This document shows, in pieces, positions 51,806 through 59,371 of a stretch of 64,000 nucleotides of DNA (position 1 is the first letter of the stretch; each line of letters starts with the position of its first letter). A program made the position numbers and the translations under genes. Source of the stretch: Chryseobacterium sp. CH21. GTDB taxonomy: Bacteria; Bacteroidota; Bacteroidia; Flavobacteriales; Weeksellaceae. The DNA lies in assembly GCF_004119445.1 (NCBI RefSeq), contig NZ_QICI01000070.1, positions 26,322-90,321 on the forward strand, written 5' to 3'. The notes beneath the pieces are model-generated. The model made no database searches. It saw only the letters and a list, made by a program, of their open reading frames with translations, and was not told the DNA's origin.

Positions 51806-52400
51806 TATAGCGTTATTAGGATTTTCAATGTGGGCTTCTGCACAGATTTCACTGGCAGGAAAGGCCAATTTAATTTTCCCGACAGGCTCTCCTTCATGGT
51901 CCAATATTAAAGGAACAGTGAATGATGCCATTGATGGAAAAGGTAAAAATAATGTAGGTTTCAACGTGGGACTTTCATTAAAAGTGGGTCTTCCTACTTC
52001 ATTGTTTGTAATGCCGGAGATCTATTATACTCATTTCAAAAACGAGTTCACTACAGAGAACACCACGTTTGATGTTAAAAGTAACCGTATAGATGTTCCT
52101 GTTCTTTTAGGATACAACCTTTTAGGAAATATGCTGGGAGTTTTTGTAGGACCTGTAGGAAGTTTCAACTTAAATAAAGACAATACTTACAACGACTTCA
52201 AAGAAAATGCTAAAAATGATTTTACAGTAGGATATCAGTTTGGTGCTCAGCTGGAAATCAAAAAGTTTCTTGTCAATGCAAGATATGAAGGTGCTTTCAG
52301 TAAAGACGAAAGAAATTTTATCAACAAAGTTTCCGGTTCGGAAATCAGATATGATAACAGACCTAACCTGTTTATGGTAGGTTTAGGATATAAATTCTAA
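51789..52400 (+). CDS. Outer-membrane beta-barrel (porin family) protein
   Basis: The 203-residue protein has a signal peptide (KKALSIALLGFSMWASAQ) and then an eight-strand barrel pattern, ending in the aromatic strand NLFMVGLGYKF with a terminal Phe as expected for BamA recognition. It overlaps mlaF by 17 bp, so it may be part of the lipid transport system or simply co-transcribed. The specific role is unknown. Confidence 0.8.
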   Translation: MKKALSIALLGFSMWASAQISLAGKANLIFPTGSPSWSNIKGTVNDAIDGKGKNNVGFNVGLSLKVGLPTSLFVMPEIYYTHFKNEFTTENTTFDVKSNRIDVPVLLGYNLLGNMLGVFVGPVGSFNLNKDNTYNDFKENAKNDFTVGYQFGAQLEIKKFLVNARYEGAFSKDERNFINKVSGSEIRYDNRPNLFMVGLGYKF

Positions 52401-52425
52401 ATTAAATTTCGAAAATAACAACTTT

Positions 52426-52453
52426 AAACCCTCAAATTTAAATTTGAGGGTTT
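52426..52453. terminator. 28-bp perfect palindrome, bidirectional terminator
   Basis: AAACCCTCAAATTT is followed directly by its exact inverse complement. It lies after the barrel gene and overlaps the last codons and the stop (52438-52440) of the convergent small membrane protein gene, so coding sequence and terminator share bases. Confidence 0.85.
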
Positions 52454-52749
52454 TTATTTTGGTTTTCAAGTTCAGCCTGACGCTTTGCAATTTCTGCGGC
52501 CTGTTTTTCAAGCTCTTCCTTGTCTTTTTGCAATTGTTTGAATTCTTTCTTCTTCTGTTCTGCTTTCATTGCACTTCCTTTGCTCAGATATCCTACCATT
52601 CCTCCAATGATAAGTCCTATTCCTACTCCTGCCATCATTCCCATAATGTGAGAAATCTTTATTTGTTCTACGGCAAAATCTGTTGTTAAATAGAAAAGTA
52701 ATGCAGAAACAGCTAAAAGTATAAGTCCGGTAATTGATAAACTCTTCAT
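52438..52749 (-). CDS. Small membrane protein with coiled-coil tail
   Basis: The 103-residue protein has two transmembrane helices (ITGLILLAVSALLFYLT and IMGMMAGVGIGLIIGGMVGYL) and a highly charged coiled-coil tail (KEFKQLQKDKEELEKQAAEIA). I do not recognise the family. The stop codon is inside the palindromic terminator. A hairpin at 52777-52815 separates it from the upstream M48 gene. Confidence 0.65.
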   Translation of the reverse strand: MKSLSITGLILLAVSALLFYLTTDFAVEQIKISHIMGMMAGVGIGLIIGGMVGYLSKGSAMKAEQKKKEFKQLQKDKEELEKQAAEIAKRQAELENQNKNPQI

Positions 52750-52776
52750 AATATTGTGTTTAGGTGGTTACATAAA

Positions 52777-52815
52777 AAAGCCTTACCAAATTTACTAAAA
52801 ATTTAATAAGGCTTT
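52777..52815 (-). terminator. Terminator after the M48 peptidase gene
   Basis: AAAGCCTTA (52777-52785) pairs with TAAGGCTTT (52807-52815), with six T following on the minus strand. The loop is long (21 nt) and can form a small AAATTT stem. Confidence 0.7.
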
Positions 52816-52835
52816 ATTCAAGATTAAAATTCTAA

Positions 52836-53642
52836 TTATATTTTTCCTCCCGCAGCCTTATAATATTCTAAAGCCTTCGGAAGATCCTTATTAATATCTG
52901 AAATTCTTGTTTCCGGGTTGGGGTGAGTAGATAAGAATTCAGGTTGTCTTGCTCCTGAAGATGCTGCCTCCATTCTGTTCCAGAAAGGAATGGCGGCTCT
53001 AGGATCATATCCTGCCATAGACATCAGGTAAAGCCCCATTTCATCAGCTTCAGATTCCTGACCTCTTCCGTATTTCAATAAAGCAACCTGTGAACCAATA
53101 GGATATACCTTCTGAAAAACACTTGCCCATTGTGAATTTGAAATTGTTCCTCCAAGGATAGCACCTCCATACTGAGCTACCATGGCCTGAGAAATTCTTT
53201 CGTTACCATGGCCTGCCAATGCGTGAGAAACCTCATGTCCCAATACTACAGCAAGTCCGTTATCGTCTTTTGTTACCGGTAATATTCCTGTATAAACGGC
53301 TACTTTACCACCAGGCATACACCATGCATTCAGCTCAGTACTTTGCAGAAGATTAAATTCCCAGCTGTAGCTGGCAAGATCTGCTGATCTTCCTATACTC
53401 TGATAATATCTTTCTGCTGCGCTTTTAATTCTGTTCCCTACATTTACCACTCTCTTTGCATCTGCCGTACCGGTAATCACTTTACCTTTAGACAATGTCG
53501 TCTTGTATTCCTGCGAAGACATTGTTAAAATTTCCGAATTATTGGCCAGCTGTAAAGAAGACCTCCCCGTAATAGGGTTTGTAGTACAGGCAACAGCCGA
53601 AAGAGCAATAGCTCCCATTCCAAATAGATGTGTAACTTTCAT
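52836..53642 (-). CDS. M48-family metallopeptidase lipoprotein
   Basis: The 268-residue protein has a lipobox (ALSAVACTTNP) and the zinc-binding HEXXH motif HEVSHALAGHGNERIS. The third ligand region is ESEADEMGLYLMSMAGYDP. This matches the LoiP/BepA-like group of envelope M48 proteases that clear damaged outer-membrane proteins. It starts divergently from the DUF4251 gene. Confidence 0.92.
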   Translation of the reverse strand: MKVTHLFGMGAIALSAVACTTNPITGRSSLQLANNSEILTMSSQEYKTTLSKGKVITGTADAKRVVNVGNRIKSAAERYYQSIGRSADLASYSWEFNLLQSTELNAWCMPGGKVAVYTGILPVTKDDNGLAVVLGHEVSHALAGHGNERISQAMVAQYGGAILGGTISNSQWASVFQKVYPIGSQVALLKYGRGQESEADEMGLYLMSMAGYDPRAAIPFWNRMEAASSGARQPEFLSTHPNPETRISDINKDLPKALEYYKAAGGKI

Positions 53643-53701
53643 AGTTTGAGTGTTAATAATTCAACCTTAACAATTTTTATTCCAAAATATTTTAGAAAGA
53701 A

Positions 53702-53709
53702 TATATTTG
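53702..53709 (+). promoter_or_regulatory. Candidate -7 element for the DUF4251 gene
   Basis: TATATTTG fits TAnnTTTG, 38 bp before the ATG at 53748. The expected upstream TTTG is not clear. Confidence 0.35.
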
Positions 53710-53747
53710 CATACATTTTGCTGTTTAAATTTAATAATTATATCATT

Positions 53748-54296
53748 ATGAAAAAGTATATTTCTTTACTGATGATTTTTGGATTCCTGTTCTTTTTTCA
53801 AAGTTGTGCATCACAAGGCTCATTAGATCCGAAAACAGTTGACACTTTAGTAAATTCTCAAGAGTTTACATTTCATGCAGAAAGAGCCAATCCTACGAAT
53901 TATGACGTTATCAATGTGCTGAATTCAATGCCTAATGCTACTGCAACAAGAATATTGAATCTGAATGGAGACTATACCATTGATGTAAATAAAAATACAC
54001 TGGATGTAGTGCTGCCTTACTTCGGAAGAGTTTTTAATCCATCTTATGGAAATACCGGAGACAACAGTTACAGATTCACATCAAAAGATTTTACAGTCAC
54101 TAAAACTCAGAATAAAAAAGGAAACTGGACTTTAAAGTTCAAACCAAATGATGTAAGAACTGTTGACGAGGTGAATATTGAAATCTTTAAAAATGGGAAA
54201 GCTTTCGTTTCTATGAGAAGTAACGACAGACAACCGATCACATATGACGGATATGTTTCAAAAACTGAGGTGAAACAGGAAAAAGATAAACCTTAA
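53748..54296 (+). CDS. DUF4251-domain lipoprotein
   Basis: The ATG at 53748 gives a lipoprotein signal (KKYISLLMIFGFLFFFQSC); the frame upstream overlaps the promoter and is not used. The 182-residue protein contains the DUF4251 pattern: SQEFTFHAERANPT, LNGDYTIDVNKNTLDVVLPYFGRVF and NDRQPITYDGYV. Function is unknown; such lipoproteins are widespread in Bacteroidota. It is convergent with meaB, whose corrected stop overlaps this one by 4 bp. Confidence 0.85.
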   Translation: MKKYISLLMIFGFLFFFQSCASQGSLDPKTVDTLVNSQEFTFHAERANPTNYDVINVLNSMPNATATRILNLNGDYTIDVNKNTLDVVLPYFGRVFNPSYGNTGDNSYRFTSKDFTVTKTQNKKGNWTLKFKPNDVRTVDEVNIEIFKNGKAFVSMRSNDRQPITYDGYVSKTEVKQEKDKP

Positions 54297-55284
54297 TCCC
54301 TGTTTTCGTTAGATAAGAATTTCTCAACAAATAATTTTGCTTCAGTGCTTGGATTGGAAACCATAGCTGAAGCATTTTTTTTATGCATATGATATGCCTC
54401 TTCCACCGCATTGCTCTTTTTCATCAGGGATAAAATATATTCCTGAACCCAATATTCAAAACGCTTTTCAGCCTGCTGAACACGGATTTCTTCAAAACGC
54501 CCGGATTTTTTTTCAAATCAATAAATTCAAAGATGGTATCATAAACATCTTTCAATCCTTCATTAAAAAGTGCAGACCCCAATAAAACAGGAATCTTCCA
54601 GCCTTTTTCTTTAGGTGGAATAAAGTCTAAGGCTCTTTTTAATTCCAGCCTTGTATTTTTTGCTTTCTGGAGATTATCCTGATCAACTTTATTAATGAAA
54701 ATAAGGTCTACCATTTCCATAATGCCTCGTTTTATTCCCTGAAGTTCATCTCCACCTCCAATGATTTTAAGAAATAAGAAAACATCGGTAATATCGGCCA
54801 CCAGAACTTCTGATTGTCCTACTCCTACGGTTTCTATTAGAATATAGTCATAGCCTGCAGCCTCGCAAATCATCATCGTTTCAAAAGTTGTATTGGCTAC
54901 TCCGCCCAGAAAACCTGAGCTTGGGGAAGGGCGTATGAATGCATTTTCTTCTTTGGCCAATTCTTCCATTCTGGTTTTATCACCCAAAATACTTCCTTTA
55001 TTGATTGCTGAGCTTGGATCTATCGCTAAAACAGCTACTTTTTTGCCTTGGGTAATAACCAGTCTTCCAAAATTTTCTATAAAAGTGGATTTTCCGGCTC
55101 CGGGAACTCCCGTTACACCTACCCTCACAGAGTTTCCGGTAAGGGGCATGATTTTCTTCAGAAGCTCTTCTGCCTGTACTCTATGCTCTGCTTTTTTACT
55201 TTCAACCAATGTAATAGCTTTTGCAATCAGGCGTTTGTTTCCTGATTGTATTCCTTCTATTAGCTCTTCTGTAGAAAATTTCAT
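54293..55284 (-). pseudogene. meaB: meaB, methylmalonyl-CoA mutase GTPase chaperone, with an apparent 1-base deletion
   Basis: MeaB/ArgK GTPases protect and reload methylmalonyl-CoA mutase. The start at 55284 (MKFSTEELIEGIQSG) is preferred over an upstream ATG at 55332. Walker A is GVPGAGKST, with AIDPSSA and the ETVGVGQSEV switch region; guanine specificity is NKVD. As written the frame stops at 54424. One extra base in the homopolymer at 54506-54513 (eight T) changes the tail to KKKSGRFEEIRVQQAEKRFE and restores the dimer arm to a stop at 54293. The corrected protein is about 330 residues, the normal size. The client mutase gene scpA is 6.3 kb away. Confidence 0.88.
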
Positions 55285-55453
55285 TGATTCAAAATTAATA
55301 ATTAAAATGGGAATGGTCAATACCCGGATCATAATGATGAGACAAAAGACCTAAATTGTCTTTGTTTGGAATTGTCAATTTTTCATGAATTTAGTTTTTA
55401 TTTCTTCTAAATTAAAACTACAACACCCTTTATCAACGGCTTAAGGAATTTAT

Positions 55454-55461
55454 TACATTTG
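55454..55461 (+). promoter_or_regulatory. Candidate -7 element for the cytochrome c genes
   Basis: TACATTTG fits TAnnTTTG and ends 22 bp before the ATG at 55484. No clear TTTG partner is seen upstream. Confidence 0.4.
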
Positions 55462-55483
55462 TTATATCTCAAAAAGAAGAAAC

Positions 55484-55777
55484 ATGAAAAAACTCATCGC
55501 TGCGGCTGCGTTTACTGCTATTTTGCTGGTTTCCTGTACGCCGAAAGCTTCTACATCCGCTGCTACTGCAGGTACATCAACATCTACTGCAGAACAGATT
55601 GCTCAGGGGAAAACAATTTTTGAAAACTCCTGTGGAAGATGCCATAAACTTCCGGATCCTGCTTCGCACAATCCTGTACAATGGGTAGGAATTATGAATT
55701 CTATGGCTCCAAAGGCAAAACTGACGGATGAACAGCACCAATGGGTTTATGATTACATTGTTTCTGTGAAGAAATAA
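55484..55777 (+). CDS. Small cytochrome c lipoprotein (copy 1)
   Basis: The 97-residue protein has a lipobox (AILLVSCTPK), an Ala/Ser/Thr linker, and one c-type haem site CGRCHKLPDP. A distal Met is likely in IMNSMAPKAKLTDEQHQ. It should be a membrane-anchored periplasmic electron carrier. A paralogue follows 20 bp later with nearly the same C-terminal half. Confidence 0.85.
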   Translation: MKKLIAAAAFTAILLVSCTPKASTSAATAGTSTSTAEQIAQGKTIFENSCGRCHKLPDPASHNPVQWVGIMNSMAPKAKLTDEQHQWVYDYIVSVKK

Positions 55778-55797
55778 TCATCAAACAAAAATAGGGT

Positions 55798-56085
55798 ATG
55801 AAAAAACTTATCTTAAGCGGCATTGCAGCATCAGCATTTCTGATATCCTGCGGACCAAAAAGTACGGCTGTAACAGGGCCAAAGTATACCTCATCTGAAC
55901 AGCTGGCACAAGGGAAAACGATCTTTGAGAATTCCTGTACGAGATGCCATAAACTGCCAGAACCTACCAAGCATGATAACCAGGGATGGATCAATACTTT
56001 AAGCAGAATGGCTCCAAAGGCTAAGCTTACTGATGAACAGCATCAGATGGTGTATGATTACCTGATCTCTGTGAATAAGAAATAA
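55798..56085 (+). CDS. Small cytochrome c lipoprotein (copy 2)
   Basis: The 95-residue protein has a lipobox (FLISCGPK), haem site CTRCHKLPEP and the same SRMAPKAKLTDEQHQ segment as copy 1, so the two are a tandem duplication. The linker and the region after the haem differ (TKHDNQGW against ASHNPVQW). A terminator overlaps its stop codon. Confidence 0.85.
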   Translation: MKKLILSGIAASAFLISCGPKSTAVTGPKYTSSEQLAQGKTIFENSCTRCHKLPEPTKHDNQGWINTLSRMAPKAKLTDEQHQMVYDYLISVNKK

Positions 56086-56107
56086 GCTTTCGTTAGAAAG
56101 CTTATTT
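56080..56107 (+). terminator. Terminator overlapping the end of cytochrome c copy 2
   Basis: AAATAAGCTTTC (56080-56091) pairs exactly with GAAAGCTTATTT (56096-56107) across a 4-nt loop, followed by CTTTT. The stop codon TAA at 56083-56085 is inside the stem. Confidence 0.8.
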
Positions 56108-56134
56108 CTTTTAATTAAATATCTCAAAAACAGA

Positions 56135-56662
56135 TTATTCTGTCTTTTTTATAGTTCTTGTTCTGGTTATTTTTCCTTTGACCAGCTTTTCTCTGTCTTC
56201 AATGACTTCAAGCGCGGCACGGTTGTAAGCAAATTTTTTAGCTTCTTTAAGGGTTGCCAAAGCCTGCTTATATTCAAATTTTCTTTCCTGAAGAAGAGAA
56301 AGACAGTTCAGGATTTCCGACTTATCAATCCCTTTTAGTTTCAGAGAAAACTCAATTAATTTTTCTGCTTCTTTATAATCTTCGTTACTCAAAAGACATT
56401 CTATGTAATATTTAGGGGTATTAATATTCCCGATATTGCTCTGCATAGCTTCATCAAAGTATCTTTTGGCGGTTTCATAATCCTTGAGTTCTTCGGAATA
56501 TACTCTTCCCATCAGACAAAGGCTGTCTGCATCTTCGGGTTCATAGGACAGGGCATAGTTCAACGCGTCCATACATTCAGCAAGGTTGAAAGGAAAATAG
56601 TCTAGCGCTTCAAAATAATATTTACTTTTAGTTAAGGTCATTTCTGTAGTTTTTGAGTTCAT
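56135..56662 (-). CDS. TPR-repeat protein at the end of the rtcB-prfH operon
   Basis: The 175-residue soluble protein has about four tetratricopeptide-like helical pairs: LAECMDALNYALSYEPEDADSL, GRVYSEELKDYETAKRYFDEA, NTPKYYIECLLSNEDYKEAEKL and RKFEYKQALATLKEAKKFA. The tail is basic (KGKITRTRTIKK). It overlaps the prfH end by 35 bp from this ATG, or by 14 bp from the second ATG at 56641. TPR proteins are scaffolds, so it may link operon products to each other or to the ribosome; that is inference. Confidence 0.75.
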   Translation of the reverse strand: MNSKTTEMTLTKSKYYFEALDYFPFNLAECMDALNYALSYEPEDADSLCLMGRVYSEELKDYETAKRYFDEAMQSNIGNINTPKYYIECLLSNEDYKEAEKLIEFSLKLKGIDKSEILNCLSLLQERKFEYKQALATLKEAKKFAYNRAALEVIEDREKLVKGKITRTRTIKKTE

Positions 56663-57326
56663 TTTTCAAGACGTTCCTTTGTTTTTTGAATGTCTTGTCT
56701 TCGTAATTCTTTTTAAAATCTGTTCCTGAAAATGTACGAACCGGATTTCCGCGTTCTACCTGCATCTGAAGAGACCACGTATCTTTCAGCTTTCTTTCGA
56801 GTTGTTGGATGTAAATTGCCATTACCTTTTCTTTGAGTCTGATAACGGATAGTTTTTTATTTTCCAGCTGTGAACGGGAGTCCTGTACAAAGACTGTTTC
56901 ATTAGTAGGAATATAAGTGGCACGCACAGCGGTATTCACCTTGTTTACGTTTTGTCCTCCGCTTCCCTGACTTCTTGCAGTCTGAAACCGGATATCTTTT
57001 TCATTGAAGTCGATCATTTTTACATTCTCCAGTTCAAAAATTCCGATAAACCAATTGCTTCTTTTGTGCAGCTTTCTGAATGTACTTTTCCCAATCCAGC
57101 AGACGCTTCCCAGCCAGCTATTTAAAAACGAGGACAGGTCTTTTCCTTTTAAAAGTAGGGTTACTGATTTTAATGTCAGGTTTTCATCCCCGTTTTCCCG
57201 CTGAATGATTTCGTATTCTATTATATTTTGTTTGGCCTCTTCAAGAAAGGTCTTCAGAACCTTGGCTACCACCCACTGGCATTCTAAAGGACCTCTTCCT
57301 GAAGTGATCTGTATTAATTTTTCCAT
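56628..57326 (-). CDS. prfH: Peptide chain release factor H (PrfH)
   Basis: This 232-residue member of the class I release factor group starts with the PrfH-type ITSGRGPLECQWVV. It carries the peptidyl-hydrolase GGQ motif (GSGGQNVNKVNTAVR) at about residues 122-125, followed by a basic C-terminus. It lacks the N-terminal and codon-reading domains of RF1/RF2. PrfH is known to rescue ribosomes stalled by cleavage of the decoding centre of 16S rRNA, allowing RtcB to re-ligate it. It starts 3 bp after the nucleotidyltransferase-like gene. Confidence 0.93.
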   Translation of the reverse strand: MEKLIQITSGRGPLECQWVVAKVLKTFLEEAKQNIIEYEIIQRENGDENLTLKSVTLLLKGKDLSSFLNSWLGSVCWIGKSTFRKLHKRSNWFIGIFELENVKMIDFNEKDIRFQTARSQGSGGQNVNKVNTAVRATYIPTNETVFVQDSRSQLENKKLSVIRLKEKVMAIYIQQLERKLKDTWSLQMQVERGNPVRTFSGTDFKKNYEDKTFKKQRNVLKNELKNYRNDLN

Positions 57327-57329
57327 TTT

Positions 57330-57875
57330 TTAATTTGGTATTTTGCTTAATAAAGGGTTTCCGACAGGATCTATTCCCTTTTGTAATAAATCTTTTGCAG
57401 CCATTACTGCCCAGCATTTATCACTGGAGTGAATGTTTCTGTAAAAAGAAAGTAAAACATCAGGTTTAACGACCATAAAACCATTGGCTTCAATGGTCTC
57501 TAGATCATCTCTTTCGAAGAAGTCTATGGTAATTCTGTGAAGCTTTTCATTTTCCAGCTCAACAGTCTTTTCATACCTGCGAAAGTTCTCTTCGCTCGGC
57601 AGATGGTCATATCGGGTCCAGACTTTCTGAAACCCTCCCTGCTGAAGAATGATAATAACTTCTGCGATATTTTCTTTTTTTACGAAAACATCAATATCCT
57701 TGTGGTCATGGGCATGCTTGTATTCTGTATGTCCTTTTTCTGACATAAAGTGCCACGCCCAGCCTCCTGATATAATGACTTTATCTTTTAATTTATCTAA
57801 AATTTCAAGTCCTGACTGGATTCTGAATTCCGGCCAGACTTCACCGTATCTTTTTATGTTATGTGGTGTTCCCAT
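57330..57875 (-). CDS. Nucleotidyltransferase-like protein in the RtcB-PrfH operon
   Basis: The 181-residue protein has a nucleotidyltransferase pattern: ISGGWAWHF at about residues 35-43 and HKDIDVFV at 58-65, with two candidate catalytic Asp (about 60 and 62). A third acidic residue may lie in ITIDFFERDD (about 118). GGWA...DIDV is typical of ANT/LinB/AbiEii-like enzymes. In this operon a role in adding or trimming nucleotides at broken RNA ends is tempting but unproven. It lies between rtcB (77-bp gap with a REP hairpin) and prfH (3-bp gap). Confidence 0.75.
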   Translation of the reverse strand: MGTPHNIKRYGEVWPEFRIQSGLEILDKLKDKVIISGGWAWHFMSEKGHTEYKHAHDHKDIDVFVKKENIAEVIIILQQGGFQKVWTRYDHLPSEENFRRYEKTVELENEKLHRITIDFFERDDLETIEANGFMVVKPDVLLSFYRNIHSSDKCWAVMAAKDLLQKGIDPVGNPLLSKIPN

Positions 57876-57904
57876 TTTTTTAATTTTAAAATATTTCTTT
57901 ATTA

Positions 57905-57935
57905 AACCTTATAGGTTTTGGAAACCTATAAGGTT
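57905..57935. repeat. REP-like palindrome AACCTTATAGGTTT...
   Basis: A 14-bp perfect stem (57905-57918 with 57922-57935) with TGG as loop lies in the gap between rtcB and the nucleotidyltransferase gene. I recall this AACCTTATAGGTT palindrome as a dispersed repeat in Flavobacteriia. It could attenuate or process the operon mRNA. Confidence 0.65.
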
Positions 57936-57952
57936 GTAAAGTATGAGATTAA

Positions 57953-59344
57953 TTATTTGTCCATTCTCACAATTCTTGGCTGGAATGTTCCCAAGATATC
58001 TACCAATTCGCTCTGTGCGTTCATCACTTCATTAATGTCTTTGTAGGCCATAGGTGCTTCTTCTGCATTTCCGCCTATCAATGTGACATTTTTCAGTTTC
58101 AGTTCTTTTTTGATATCGTGCTGAGTAAAAAGGCTTCTGCATTCTCCTCTTGAATGCGCTCTTCCTGCGCCATGTGATGCTGAATTCAGAGATTCCGGGT
58201 TTCCTTTTCCACGAACGATGAATCCCTTTGCAGTCATCGATCCGGGGATCATTCCCAATTCATTTTCATTGGCAGGTGTAGCTCCTTTTCGGTGAACAAT
58301 CACTTCTTTACCGTTATGAATTTCTTTCCATGCGAAGTTGTGATGGTTTTCAATTCTGGCTTTTACTCTTCCACCGACTGCTTTTACGAGTCTTCTGTGA
58401 ATATCATCATGACAGGCTGAAGCATAATCACCGGCAAGATTCATGGCCGTCCAGTATTCAAGTCCAAGATGGGTACTAAGATCCAGCCATGCGAAGTTTT
58501 GGGCTTCTTTTGGTAACGGACACTGTTCTGTTGCCATTCTTGAATAATACTGTGCGATCTCCGCTCCGAGACCTCTCGAACCGCTGTGAGATAGGATTCC
58601 CAGATATTTTCCTTTGGGGAGACCAATTTGTTTGTCTTCTTCGGTGATTTCCACCTCTCCGAATTCTACAAAGTGATTTCCTCCGCCTGAGGATCCCATC
58701 TGTTTGATGGCTTTTCCCTTTAATCTTCTTAAGATCGGGATCATATCGAATGTATCTCTTTCGAAAATCTCATGATCTATATGGGATTTATGTGTTTCAT
58801 ACATCCCGAATTTGGTATGTTCGGCAAGCGCTTTTTCATATTTATCTCTTGCTCCTTCAAGATATGAAACCGGTGTATCCAAAATACTGAGGCTCATTCT
58901 GCAACCAATATCCATCCCTACTCCGTAAGGTATTACCGCATTTTCCACAGCCAGAACGCCTCCTATTGGAAGTCCGTATCCGCTGTGGGCATCCGGCATT
59001 AATGCTCCCTGAGTAGAAATAGGCAGTTTCAAAGCTGTATACAACTGATTTTTTGCCTCTTCTGAAATATTGTTTCCAAAAATATGAAAGGAAGCACGCT
59101 GTGAATTCAGCATTCTTTTTTCTGTTTTTCTGGATGAAAGTAAGGTCTCTGCAATTTGTCCAAAAGTCAGATCTTTTTCAAATTCTTCCGGATTCAGCAA
59201 GATTTCCTTTAAAAGAGATTTTACGTGATGAATATTTTTCGTTGCAAAATTTCTTTTCATGACTTCCAATGCTACGTTTATGCTTTGGTTATTGGGATAG
59301 CCCAGTTTTAATATATCTTTTCCTTTTAGTTTTAAATTTCCCAT
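57953..59344 (-). CDS. rtcB: RNA-splicing ligase RtcB
   Basis: RtcB joins RNA ends with 2',3'-cyclic phosphate and 5'-OH using GTP and Mn2+. The 463-residue protein has the metal-site block GMDIGCRMSLSI, the segments GGGNHFVEFGEV and LSHSGSRGLG, then IVHRKGATPA. The C-terminal SHGAGRAHSR contains the His expected to carry GMP (about residue 391). All key residues look intact. Clustering with prfH marks it as an rRNA or tRNA repair ligase rather than an archaeal-type tRNA splicing enzyme. Confidence 0.96.
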   Translation of the reverse strand: MGNLKLKGKDILKLGYPNNQSINVALEVMKRNFATKNIHHVKSLLKEILLNPEEFEKDLTFGQIAETLLSSRKTEKRMLNSQRASFHIFGNNISEEAKNQLYTALKLPISTQGALMPDAHSGYGLPIGGVLAVENAVIPYGVGMDIGCRMSLSILDTPVSYLEGARDKYEKALAEHTKFGMYETHKSHIDHEIFERDTFDMIPILRRLKGKAIKQMGSSGGGNHFVEFGEVEITEEDKQIGLPKGKYLGILSHSGSRGLGAEIAQYYSRMATEQCPLPKEAQNFAWLDLSTHLGLEYWTAMNLAGDYASACHDDIHRRLVKAVGGRVKARIENHHNFAWKEIHNGKEVIVHRKGATPANENELGMIPGSMTAKGFIVRGKGNPESLNSASHGAGRAHSRGECRSLFTQHDIKKELKLKNVTLIGGNAEEAPMAYKDINEVMNAQSELVDILGTFQPRIVRMDK

Positions 59345-59371
59345 TGTTTTTGTTTTAAATAACAGTTGGAC

